A stretch of DNA of 60,659 nt from the NCBI RefSeq assembly GCF_918698085.1, contig NZ_CAKKLP010000020.1, forward strand, positions 1 to 60,659, read 5' to 3'. Positions 25,488 to 34,700 of this stretch are shown here, one piece after another. This stretch comes from Chryseobacterium sp. Bi04 (GTDB lineage: Bacteria > Bacteroidota > Bacteroidia > Flavobacteriales > Weeksellaceae). Position numbers and translations under genes: made by a program. The notes beneath the pieces are model-generated. The model had not been told where the DNA came from. It saw only the letters and a list, made by a program, of their open reading frames with translations, and ran no database searches. Position 1 is the stretch's first letter. Each line of letters begins with the position of its first letter.

Positions 25488-26516
25488 CTATAATAAATAG
25501 AATTGATTGAGTTGCTCTTCACACAGGCTTCTGATGACTTCAATCCAGCGGTCTTCATCATTCAGGCAGGATATATACGTGAAGTTTTTACCTCCTGCTT
25601 CCAGAAACAGGTGTTTCCCTTCAACGGATATTTCTTCCAAGGTCTCAAGACAGTCTGAAACAAATGCCGGACAAACAACCGCAAGATTTTTAATTCCTTT
25701 ACCGGGAATAGTTTCTAATGTATGATCTGTATAAGGCTCTATCCATTTGTCTTTTCCTAATCTGGACTGAAAAGAAACAATAACTTTATCTTTCTCTAAT
25801 CCAAGTTTTTTGATTACCCGATCTGTAGTATTAAAACACTGATGACGATAACAAAACGAATGACTCGGATGATTATCTTTATTGCAGCAATCATTCATAT
25901 TACAAGTCTTTGTTGGATCTGTTTTGTAAATATGCCGCTCGGGAACCCCGTGGTAAGAAAACAATAAGGCATCAAAATTTTCAGGAAGCTTCTCCCTTAT
26001 ACTTTCCGCCAGACAGTCAATATACAAATCCCGGTTATAAAAAGGCTGGATATAATTAATTCGTACGTTGGGAAATTTTTTCTTTCTGATTTCTTCCGCT
26101 TTTTCAATCACAGTTTCGGTGGTACTCATTGCATATTGTGGATAAAGGGGGAACAGTACAATCTCAGTGATTCCTTTTTCAACAAGATTCCTGATTCCTG
26201 TCTCAATGCTGGGCTCAGCGTACCTCATCCCGATTTCAACCGGGATATCTACTATCTTTTGCAGCTTTTGCTGTATCTTTTTTGTGATAACAATAAGGGG
26301 AGATCCTTCGTCTGTCCACACCGTTTTATAAGCTTGCGCTGATTTTGCAGGTCTGGTCTTTAAAACAATTCCACGGACCAGGAGTGCCCGGAAAATCCAT
26401 CGATAATCAATTACTTTTTCATCCATCAGAAATTCATCAAGATATTCTTTTACGTCTTTTACCGAAGTTGATCTTGGGGAGCCAAGATTGATTAATAAAA
26501 TTCCTTTTTTAGCCAA
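25488..26516 (-). CDS. hemH: Ferrochelatase
   Basis: The 342 residues match bacterial ferrochelatase, which inserts ferrous iron into protoporphyrin IX in the last step of protohaem synthesis. The start MAKKGILLINLGSPRSTSVK, the catalytic histidine motif LLFSYHGVPERH and the C-terminal signature region CPAFVSDCLETLEEI are all present. Four cysteines in CNMNDCCNKD and CYRHQCF indicate a possible iron-sulfur site or disulfides, as in several Bacteroidota enzymes. It is followed by a MarR gene and preceded by the remnant of a photolyase gene. The call is secure. Confidence 0.96.
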   Translation of the reverse strand: MAKKGILLINLGSPRSTSVKDVKEYLDEFLMDEKVIDYRWIFRALLVRGIVLKTRPAKSAQAYKTVWTDEGSPLIVITKKIQQKLQKIVDIPVEIGMRYAEPSIETGIRNLVEKGITEIVLFPLYPQYAMSTTETVIEKAEEIRKKKFPNVRINYIQPFYNRDLYIDCLAESIREKLPENFDALLFSYHGVPERHIYKTDPTKTCNMNDCCNKDNHPSHSFCYRHQCFNTTDRVIKKLGLEKDKVIVSFQSRLGKDKWIEPYTDHTLETIPGKGIKNLAVVCPAFVSDCLETLEEISVEGKHLFLEAGGKNFTYISCLNDEDRWIEVIRSLCEEQLNQFYLL

Positions 26517-26552
26517 TTTTTTTTATTTTGTTAGTGAGTAGTATATAATGGG

Positions 26553-26708
26553 TTATTCTGCCAGTGCTTCCTTGTAAGCTTCAATGCTCTTTCTCTGGCT
26601 TTTGTGTGCTCTATCACAGGCTCTTTCCCTATCAAGTGCATGATGGAGTCCGGAGTCATCTTCCAGCCTTAGATCTCTTCTGAACCAGAAAATATTCACT
26701 TTATCCAT
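26553..26708 (-). pseudogene. Photolyase/cryptochrome gene with internal deletion
   Basis: This 51-codon frame starts MDKVNIFWFRRDLRLEDDSG, the unmistakable N terminus of a photolyase/cryptochrome, and after LHHALDRERACD jumps to HKSQRKSIEAYKEALAE, which looks like a photolyase C terminus. Roughly 380 or more codons, including both the FAD-binding domain and most of the antenna-binding domain, are missing, yet the frame is kept. It cannot repair DNA. It lies directly upstream of hemH on the same strand, a neighbourhood in which light-stress genes are common. Confidence 0.75.
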
Positions 26709-27104
26709 GATCTGTTTATTAAATAAGACACAAATATACTATTAAATAAATTAAAAGAATATTAATAAACTAGTTAATACAGTTTATAATTGCTTAAAAA
26801 TAAGTAGGGAGTAATAGCAGATGACACTATAGAGCTGAATGTGAACTCAGCAGGAGAAAAAATAGTAAGAAATAGTTGGAGAACCGTAAAGGGTGAACTG
26901 AAACCTGATATCTGCTAAAAAATTATCAGTCTGGAAATTACAGATCTCAAGGTGCTTTGAATGATAGAGCTGAAAAAAGATGCTACTATGATAATTGTCC
27001 AGGAAACAAGTAAGTGTTTAAATTTTAAGTAGACTATAAATAAACTAATATCAAATATAAAAATAACCGAAGCTCTAAGAACTCCGGCCATTTGTTAAAC
27101 TAAC
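26709..27104. other. Spacer with a possible gene fragment
   Basis: No intact gene is present. The plus strand is open from about 26808 to 26918 with a protein-like composition (IADDTIELNVNSAGEKIV, then RNSWRTVKGELKPDIC and a stop), which might be a gene tail. I do not recognise it. The rest is AT-rich. Confidence 0.25.
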
Positions 27105-27404
27105 TTAATTGGTTTTCTTTCTCCATTCCGCTTTCACATCTTCAGCTGCATCTTTGGTTTTTTCCCAAGCTTCACTGGCATTATCTTTAATGTCTTCCCA
27201 CGCGTCGGAAAAGTTAGATTTTACCCTTTCCATCCAATCTTCCTGAGTTGCTTCCTGATCATTATCTCTTTTTTCATTGATATAATCTTTAGCTTTTTCC
27301 GCTAATTCACTTAGCTTCCATTTTGTTTCATCAGCTGCATTTTTTAAAGACTTTTCAGTTTGATCGACTGCATTTTCTGCTTTGTTATAATCTGAATTAT
27401 TCAT
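27105..27404 (-). CDS. YtxH/CsbD-like amphipathic stress protein
   Basis: From ATG at 27404 the protein has 99 residues; the upstream in-frame start at 27461 would add an unlikely segment and overlap the promoter-like element. The sequence is almost entirely charged amphipathic helix, with repeated units of the type NASEAWEKTKDAAEDVKAEW and LKNAADETKWKLSELAEKAK. This resembles CsbD, YtxH and LEA-like general stress proteins that protect membranes or proteins in desiccation and salt stress. No signal peptide is present. A sigma-54-like element sits about 34 bases before the start. Confidence 0.65.
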   Translation of the reverse strand: MNNSDYNKAENAVDQTEKSLKNAADETKWKLSELAEKAKDYINEKRDNDQEATQEDWMERVKSNFSDAWEDIKDNASEAWEKTKDAAEDVKAEWRKKTN

Positions 27405-27437
27405 AATATGATATTTAAGTAATTGGTATATAAATAA

Positions 27438-27451
27438 ACAATGTTCGTGCC
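27438..27451 (-). promoter_or_regulatory. Sigma-54-like element before the stress-protein gene
   Basis: Read on the minus strand, GGCACGAACATTGT has GG and GT separated by ten bases and matches TGGCACG-N4-TTGC at nearly every position, except that the -12 GC is GT, as at the antiporter gene. It lies 34 to 47 bases before the start codon. Confidence 0.4.
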
Positions 27452-27461
27452 TAAAAAACAA

Positions 27462-27815
27462 TTATTGTGTTAAAATATTCTTAAATAAAATTTTACAGAG
27501 GGCTGCTGTGTTTTATCTCCCCGGAATTTAGCCGTACCCTTAACAGAAACAAAAAAATTTATTTAAAAATCAAGTAGGAAAGCCTGTCTCAAAAAGTGAC
27601 AGGCCTGAAAGAAATTATCTATACAGTATATTTTAAAACCTGATCAACAATAAATTGATCCAAAGGTGTATGTACGTTCACAAAGGATTAAGAAAATAAA
27701 TAAGAAACCCTGAAAAATAATATGAGAATTACCTAAAGCCATCTATCGGATTCTCTGAGGTTTCAGTTTTTTTAGGTCAGGAATTATTCTGTATCAAAAA
27801 TAACCATCCATACTA
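27462..27815. other. Gene-free spacer with a short hairpin
   Basis: No gene is visible. At 27582-27604 the arms GCCTGTC and GACAGGC enclose a 9-base loop, and the left side AGCCTGTCTCAAAAAGT looks like the terminal repeat of some Bacteroidota insertion sequences. It might equally be a weak terminator for the cupin gene. Confidence 0.35.
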
Positions 27816-28283
27816 TTATGGATTATTAGTAGTAATGACAAACATAATCAACGGTTCATTTCCTGTATTTTCAATGGAATGATATCCAATGGAGCTGATA
27901 GCGGTAATATCTCCTTTTTGAAGTGTTTTTTTACGTACAGATCCTTGCATTCTGGTTCTCTCACGGTATTCTCCTGTTCCATGTACAACCACATATAATT
28001 CTTCTTCATTCTTTTCATTGTGGGTATGGAATCCGGATTCGTCACCGTTATTTAATAAAACCATATAAGCAGCCAGGCGGTTATTAGCCAATTCATTATG
28101 ACCGAACATCTGTATCATATATACAATTCCGTTTCCGCCATACATATTTTCACGTTTATCTATACGTGTAATGGTACGCTCACTTTTTTCAAATGCCATT
28201 ACATACAGGTGGATGTATTTTGAGACCTCCTGTATAACGTGATCAAACTCTGCTCCTTCAGACAATATAAGTGTATCAGCCAT
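27816..28283 (-). CDS. Cupin-domain protein
   Basis: The 155-residue protein has one cupin barrel. The metal motif region is GFHTHNEKNEEELYVVVHGT, giving the first-motif histidines and glutamate, and the second motif lies around ISSIGYHSIENTGNEPL with its histidine. The N-terminal 60 residues are helical. Single-domain cupins include dioxygenases, isomerases and sensors; no specific activity can be assigned. It lies about 120 bases downstream of the DUF1826-like gene on the same strand. Confidence 0.8.
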   Translation of the reverse strand: MADTLILSEGAEFDHVIQEVSKYIHLYVMAFEKSERTITRIDKRENMYGGNGIVYMIQMFGHNELANNRLAAYMVLLNNGDESGFHTHNEKNEEELYVVVHGTGEYRERTRMQGSVRKKTLQKGDITAISSIGYHSIENTGNEPLIMFVITTNNP

Positions 28284-28401
28284 GTGGGTTACCTATTAAT
28301 TATAATAATAAAGATCAATGTACCAAAAAATATATAAAAAGACAACAAAATGGTTTTCATTAATTTGTTTTCTGTAAGACTGAATACAATCGAATACATA
28401 G

Positions 28402-29100
28402 TTAACAAATCAACAGCAGCCTGTATTCACCATTCTTTTCAATGGGAGCCCTGTGGATACAAGGAAGAACCTGCTGTGCCGGATGATCTACCGCCAGCCT
28501 CCAAAGATGACCTACTCCCAGATTGGCAGGTTCTGCACCAGGTTTAGGCTGATAATGCAGATCGAAGAAATATTCTTCCAGGAAATTTTCAAATTCTGCT
28601 TCCGGACCGTCATGCAGTTCTTTAAGCTTTTCCCGGATCTCAGGAATCAGGATTTTCTGTATAGCCTGCTCATTGGGTAAGATCTCACTTGCAGCCCCAT
28701 GGTAGGTACATAAAAAAGTATTTGTTCCAATGGGTGAACGATCTACATGATAAGAATATACGTCTGTAGAGAAGAAATCCAGCTCTTCATCCCGGTCATA
28801 GCATTGAAGCAAATTGAGAGAAGGTAAGGCTCCAAAATCGGTTAATAACTGTAAATCATTTAAGATCGTTTCTCTTGCGGCACTACCCTTTTCTGAAAGC
28901 CGCAGTGCCAAAAGGTCTTCAGCAGATACTTCTGTCACATTCTCCTTTAACTGAAGTTTAGATACAATTTCTTTAAAATCCCCATTCAAATTCCTTTTCC
29001 AGCAAATAGCATTCATAGCGCCGTGAAAATCTGTATTGACGAGTTCGGAAAACGTAGAGACTACTCCAGTTTGACTGTTGTCAAAAAATATCCTGTCCAT
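28402..29100 (-). CDS. DUF1826-like protein
   Basis: The protein is 232 residues long without signal peptide or membrane segments. The central segment YSYHVDRSPIGTNTFLCTYH followed by GAASEILPNEQA resembles DUF1826, a family often found in zinc-responsive loci of other bacteria. The helix-rich N terminus contains FHGAMNAICWKRNLNGDF, with the tryptophan-Lys-Arg block seen in that family. The HVDR histidine and aspartate might bind metal. The cupin gene downstream could be its partner. The assignment is from memory of the motif and is tentative. Confidence 0.5.
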   Translation of the reverse strand: MDRIFFDNSQTGVVSTFSELVNTDFHGAMNAICWKRNLNGDFKEIVSKLQLKENVTEVSAEDLLALRLSEKGSAARETILNDLQLLTDFGALPSLNLLQCYDRDEELDFFSTDVYSYHVDRSPIGTNTFLCTYHGAASEILPNEQAIQKILIPEIREKLKELHDGPEAEFENFLEEYFFDLHYQPKPGAEPANLGVGHLWRLAVDHPAQQVLPCIHRAPIEKNGEYRLLLIC

Positions 29101-29679
29101 ATTTTAAAATAAACAATTTAGCCGTTTAATTCTTTGCAAAAATAAGGAATAGCTTAGAAGATCATGTTAAGATTTGAGTTATTTTATCAACCGCAAGCAA
29201 TTAATACACCCTCTAATCATCCTGCTTATGTCTTTTTTATTCGCAGGCGTTCATTTTTAGTCAGCACAAAGGCTTTATATACGAATACTCTACGCTCCGA
29301 CTCTACTGATAAGGAGTCTAAATATCAGAAGTTGTGGTTCTTTCTGTTGACAACAAGAAATCTGAATACTATGATCATGAAAGATATATTTCAGACTCCA
29401 TTATATCAGCAGATGCCAATAGGAAACTGAGAACCGCCAGAAGTAGTAAGAGAATTTGAAATGAAAAAAAAAGAGCTATTAAAAAAGAAAGCAATTTCCT
29501 TGAGCCAGCCCTGTTGCATTCAACTATATAAGGTTGGGTCATTATAAATATGGAATCCTAAAAAAATTAAAGAGTATTCTCACTGGTTTACACAAAAGGC
29601 TGTAGCTTTAGAAGAATTGCCAACGAAGATGAAATACTTTATCTTTGTTTTTCAAGACTTATCTAAACATTTATTCTCT
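29101..29679. other. Gene-free spacer upstream of the glutaminase gene
   Basis: No convincing gene is visible. A frame at 29164-29430 is open but has no protein-like character. A 28-codon frame at 29461-29547, MKKKELLKKKAISLSQPCC followed by IQLYKVGSL, has a lysine-rich start and a CC pair somewhat like a natural-product precursor, but without a cleavage motif, so it is left uncalled. Confidence 0.3.
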
Positions 29680-30693
29680 ATGAAAAAAAATAGCTTTTTA
29701 TTTTCTGCAAAAGGAATTTTTACAGCAACACTTCTTTCTTTACATACGGTAGTTTACGCTCAAAAAACAGCAGATATTTCAACCATATCCGAAAAAACGC
29801 TAAGCAGTATCCTTGAAAAAAACAGATCCTATTACATCCAGGGAAAAGTGGCAGATTATATTCCTGAATTAGGAAAAATGGATGCCAAAGCAATTGCTTT
29901 TTCTGTGGTTGAGAAAAATGGAAAGATATTTAATGCAGGGGATACACAAAAAAAATTTACCATGCAGAGCATTTCTAAAATCATAGCATTAATGGTTGCG
30001 GTAAATGAAAAAGGAGAAGCTAATGTTTTTGATAAAATGGGGTATTTCGGATCCGACAAACCTTTTAACCATTTTTCTAATCTGGAAACCATGGGGAAAC
30101 CTCTAAATCCCATGATGAATGCAGGAGCAATCCTTACCACTTCTTTAATTTCCGGTGACGGTGAGAAGCCTTTTCTTAAAATTTTGGATATGGTAAGGTA
30201 CATTACTAAAAATCAAAGCATTGATTACAGCAAATCGGTTTATGAATCGGAAAAATCTACAGGACACCGTAATCGCGGAATGTTCTATCTCATGAAAAAT
30301 AACGGCTTGATTTCAGGTAGTGAAGATCAGCTTGACAATTATTTTAAACAGTGTTCCATTGAACTTACAGCGGAAGACCTAGCTAAGATTGGTTATTTCT
30401 TTGCCAACCAATGTGTTCGTTTTGATGGAGATTCTACCTATAAAAATGCTGAAATTTCAAAATTAATAGAATCCCAAATGCTTACTGCCGGCATGTACGA
30501 ATTCAGTGGAGAATATTCCCGTATGGTAGGCTTACCAAGCAAATCGGGTGTGGGAGGCGGAATCACGGTAAGTGTTCCCGGAAAAATGGGAATTGGTGTT
30601 TTCAGCCCTGCATTGGATCAGCATGGAAATTCATTAGCTGGATATCACATGATTCTGGATCTGGTGAAACAATACGGTTTAAGTATATTTTAA
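29680..30693 (+). CDS. glsA: Exported glutaminase
   Basis: Starting at ATG 29680 the protein has 337 residues and a signal peptide ending TVVYAQ; the earlier in-frame start at 29617 would bury that signal, so it is rejected. The beta-lactamase-like fold has the SxxK pair S97-I-S-K100 in TMQSISKI, the substrate-binding NPMMNAGAI block, and the closing GGGITVSVPGKMGIGVFSP. Glutaminase hydrolyses glutamine to glutamate and ammonia, here in the periplasm or outside the cell. It is monocistronic and is followed by a simple hairpin terminator at about 30849-30877. Confidence 0.93.
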   Translation: MKKNSFLFSAKGIFTATLLSLHTVVYAQKTADISTISEKTLSSILEKNRSYYIQGKVADYIPELGKMDAKAIAFSVVEKNGKIFNAGDTQKKFTMQSISKIIALMVAVNEKGEANVFDKMGYFGSDKPFNHFSNLETMGKPLNPMMNAGAILTTSLISGDGEKPFLKILDMVRYITKNQSIDYSKSVYESEKSTGHRNRGMFYLMKNNGLISGSEDQLDNYFKQCSIELTAEDLAKIGYFFANQCVRFDGDSTYKNAEISKLIESQMLTAGMYEFSGEYSRMVGLPSKSGVGGGITVSVPGKMGIGVFSPALDQHGNSLAGYHMILDLVKQYGLSIF

Positions 30694-31138
30694 GGTTATT
30701 TTAATTTTTCACTATATTAAATCCTACTGAATTAAAATATAAATAATCTTAACGTAACACTTACCTCCTGAATAGCAAATACATATACAATACAAAAAGC
30801 AGTAACTCAGTTCACCCTACAAGACAATTATCTTTCTATATTTTTTATAAAAAAAGCAGCTAAATACTGCTTTTTTTGCATCCCGTATTCTTATTACCAG
30901 GCTAGTTTCATTATTATATCACAAAATTACATTATCTTTTAATTCCTGTTATATCATAATATAATTATTTAACCGATTACCCAATGTATTCTGGAATAAG
31001 AAGATAAGACTATAAAATTCATTTTACCTAAAATATACTGTTTCATTTCATTTTTTGGAACATCAAATTTTTGTGGATTTTACACGGTTATTATTTATAT
31101 TATCTTTTCGTAATATAAAAAAAACAAATCTCTTATTA
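30694..31138. other. Gene-free spacer between glutaminase and the biosynthetic operon
   Basis: About 440 AT-rich bases without a coding frame. It holds the hairpin terminator annotated at 30849-30877. No further dyads or repeats were recognised before the promoter at 31139. Confidence 0.35.
30849..30877 (+). terminator. Hairpin terminator after glutaminase
   Basis: AAAAAAGCAG and CTGCTTTTTT pair around a 7-base loop, with a following T-run. The AAAAAA/TTTTTT edges let it work in both directions. It separates the glutaminase gene from the biosynthetic operon. Confidence 0.7.
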
Positions 31139-31170
31139 TTGAAATATTTTATTTTTTATTGCTATCTTTG
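31139..31170 (+). promoter_or_regulatory. Flavobacterial promoter of the polyketide operon
   Basis: A TTG at 31139-31141 and TATCTTTG at 31163-31170 are separated by 21 bases, which fits the Bacteroidota pattern TTG-N17-23-TAnnTTTG. Transcription would begin near 31177, leaving a leader of about 530 bases before the first megasynthase gene. Confidence 0.65.
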
Positions 31171-31182
31171 CCTAACATTATT

Positions 31183-31206
31183 ACAATTATAAATGATTAT
31201 AATTGT
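31183..31206. promoter_or_regulatory. Perfect palindromic operator candidate
   Basis: ACAATTATAA (31183-31192) and TTATAATTGT (31197-31206) are exact inverted repeats around ATGA. It lies a few bases after the predicted transcription start, where a dimeric repressor would block the polyketide operon. No regulator gene is adjacent. Confidence 0.6.
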
Positions 31207-31446
31207 GTATTCTCAGATTGTACCAGCCTGTTTTCGAGAATAAAAATATAAATTGTATACTTTAATAGCATTTGAACAATCAGTATTTTTTTGTTAAAAA
31301 ATTATTATCAAATTGTATTTATGATTAAAGATATAATATAAATTTATTACTTTTATTCCCTCATAATAAACAAACACTTATTATGCCAATAGGTTTTAGT
31401 GTTTTGTTATGAAAATCTATATCCATATTTCAATACCATAAATGCT

Positions 31447-31593
31447 ATGAAAAACTTGACTATTTTTGGGCGAAAGCCCCTCGCAAAGCTGGACATCAAC
31501 AATCTTACATCAACCAAATATCTGGCTGACATTCTCCGGACGGCTAACCCACTCAATATTAGTAAATTATCATTAGATCACTATTATAATTAA
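31447..31593 (+). CDS. Truncated copy of the megasynthase N terminus
   Basis: The 48 codons read MKNLTIFGRKPLAKLDINNL and go on to a stop at 31591-31593. The first 20 residues match the start of the megasynthase gene 250 bases downstream (MKNLTIIGLTPFEKPDVSLM) at more than half the positions. After this the sequence diverges and gives out. It is either the remnant of a lost paralogous megasynthase gene or a translated leader. Transcribed from the operon promoter, it might influence translation of the real gene. A function for the peptide itself is not evident. Confidence 0.45.
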   Translation: MKNLTIFGRKPLAKLDINNLTSTKYLADILRTANPLNISKLSLDHYYN

Positions 31594-31705
31594 AAATATT
31601 ACAAAAAACTAACTACTTTAAATTCCACTTATAGCAAACAACTACTTGTATACCATGGGTATAGCAGGTTTGTTATGGGAATTTCATGCTAATATCAACA
31701 AAGCA

Positions 31706-34700
31706 ATGAAAAACTTAACCATTATTGGACTAACTCCTTTTGAAAAACCGGATGTTAGCCTTATGCCTAAATTGCATAACGCAGGCGCATTTCCTGTCCT
31801 AAGCTTGGGGCATGAATTGATGACCGCTCAGGAAGCATTGAACCAGCTTGATCAGACCCATATACCTTCTTATGGTATTTACATTTCTAATAGTACTTTT
31901 ATTTCCCTCCGGATTTCGGAAAAAGTAAGTTTCGCAATCCTTCCGTTTGGAACCTCCGTTAATTTCTCTTCCGAGCTGCCTCTCGTTTATCAGGTAAGCA
32001 GTGTTGAAGAAGCAATACAAGCCGAAAAATCAGGAGCAAAAGGAATTATCGTCAAAGGAAATGAAGCTGCCGGCCAGGTAGGTTATGAATCTACTTTTGT
32101 ATTATTTCAGCGTGTTATTAAAGAAATTACGAACATCCCGGTATGGGTACAGGGAGGAATTGGCCTCCACACCGCAGCAGCTGTAAAGGCATTGGGAGCC
32201 ACAGGTGTTATACTGGATAGCCAGCTTGCCCTTTTCCCTGAAAGCTCGGTACCTCAGGATATCAAAGAAGTCTGTTCAAAACTGAATGGAACAGAAACAA
32301 GAATTATAGCCAACCATCGTATATTGGTGAGGCCCAACTCACCGGTATTACCGGAAAATATTACCGCCGAAGATCTTAGAAAATATTTCATCGATTTTGA
32401 CCTCAGCAAGAGCTACATCCCAATGGGACAGGATATTTCGCTGGCAACAGATCTCTATGAGGATTTCAAAACATTGAAAAAAATGGTTTTTGGATTTAAA
32501 GAAGCCATGTACGGTCATTTGAAACAGGCAAAAGCACTTCAGGTGATAGATAAGGACAATTCAATGGCTCAGGAACTTGGCTTACGTTATCCTATCGCCC
32601 AGGGACCTATGACCCGCGTGAGTGATGTTCCTTTATTTGCCAATGCTGTAGCGGAAGCCGGAGCATTGCCTTTTGTGGCTTTATCATTACTGAAAGGTGA
32701 ATCAGCAAAGGCTTTGGTAATGGAAACCAAAAAACTGGCGGGTGAAAAAACATGGGGCGTAGGAATTTTAGGATTTGCCCCACAAGAATTAAGAGAAGAG
32801 CAAACCGCTTATATATTGGAGGCCAAACCTCCTGTAGTACTTATTGCCGGTGGAAGACCCGCCCAGGCCAAAGTATTTGAAAAGGCAGGAATAAAAAGCT
32901 TCCTGCACGTTCCTTCTCCTGCCCTGCTGGATATTTTCCTGAAAGAAGGGGCAAAGAATTTTATATTTGAAGGGCGTGAATGTGGGGGCCACGTGGGACC
33001 GCTTTCAAGTATGGTCCTTTGGGAAAAGCAAATTGAACGCATTTTAAAAGAAGAACATCCTGAAAACATCAGTGTGTTTTTTGCAGGAGGAATCCACAAT
33101 TCATTTTCAACAGCATTTGTTTCTATTATGGCCGCACCGCTTGCAGCAAGAGGTGTAAAAATTGGTGTATTGATGGGAACGGCTTATCTCTATACTCAGG
33201 AAGCGGTACTTACCGGAGCTATCCAGGAGGAATTCCAGTTGCAGGCTATGCAGGCAAAAGACACTGTCCTGTTGGAAACCGCTCCCGGACACGAAACCCG
33301 TTGTCTAAATACTGCATTTGCTCAGCATTTCAATACAGAAAAAACCAAACTTCTGGCAGCAGGAATGGATAAAAAGCAAGTCTGGGAACAGCTTGAAAAA
33401 CTAAATGTAGGCCGTCTCAGAATTGCCGCCAAAGGCATAGAGCGTCAGGGAGACCAGTTGGTTACGATTCCTAAAAGCGAGCAGCTGGATTTGGGGATGT
33501 ATATGATCGGGCAGATTGCCACCATGCATAACCGGGTTATTTCACTGGCTGCCCTTCATCAAAATGTCATTGACAATTATGAACATATTCAATCCGCAAC
33601 ATTACCGGAAGCGCCAATATCCGGCGAAAAACCACTGGACATTGCTATCGTTGGTATGGAATGTATTTTCCCGGGTGCCAAAAACCTGGAAGAATACTGG
33701 AGAAATATCATTTTAGGAAAAGACAGTGTTACAGAGGTTCCTGATGAACGCTGGAATAAAGAACTTTACTACCACCCGGACTCAGACGGACCGGATGTAT
33801 CCCATTCAAAATGGGGTGGCTTTATCCCAAAAATCGATTTCGATCCGTTGGCATTCGGAATTCCTCCACAATCCCTTGCAGCCATTGAGCCTACCCAGTT
33901 GCTAACCCTGTTGGTAGCCAAACGGGCAATGGAAGATGCCGGATACGGAGAAAAACATATTAACAGAGAAAATATTTCTGTAATTATTGGAGCTGAAGGA
34001 GGTAATGACCTTGCCAACAGCTACAGTTTCAGAGGATTTTACAAACAGGTTTTCGGGGAACTTCATGAAGAAGTAAAAGAAGCCTTCCCTCATACCACAG
34101 AGGATTCTTTCCCGGGTATTTTGGCCAATGTAATCGCAGGTAGGATTACGAATCGTTTGGATCTGGGTGGAAGAAACTTCACCGTAGATGCCGCCTGTGC
34201 TTCTTCTTTGGCGGCTTTAGATTTGGCTTGTCAGGAACTGGTATTAGGAAAATCCGATATGGTTCTTGCCGGAGGTGCAGATTTACACAACGGAATCAAC
34301 GATTACCTGATGTTCTCCAGTACCCACGCTCTTTCCAGAAAAGGAAGATGTGCAACATTTGACAGTGAAGCAGACGGAATTGCCCTTGGAGAAGGAATCG
34401 CAATCCTTGTTTTGAAAAGATATGAAGATGCCGTCAATGACGGAGACCGTATCTATTCTGTAATCAAAGGTGTTGGTGGATCCAGTGATGGTAAAGCCCT
34501 TGGATTAACTGCTCCCAGAAAAGTAGGTCAGGTAAGAGCATTAGAACGCGCTTACACTCAGGCCGGAATCAGTGCTGCATCTGTAGGATTGGTGGAAGCT
34601 CACGGCACAGGAACTGTTGTGGGTGACAAAACAGAATTAAGTGCATTAACAAACTTATTCAGCCGTTCAGGTGCATTACCGGGACAGACGCATTTAGGTT

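Noticed and set aside
29164..29430. 88-codon frame upstream of glutaminase
   Set aside because: It has no start-site context, no domain and an irregular composition; probably chance.
31646..31705. Upstream start for the first megasynthase
   Set aside because: The 20 added residues do not match the N terminus of the truncated duplicate, which starts at the same MKNLTI as the inner start.
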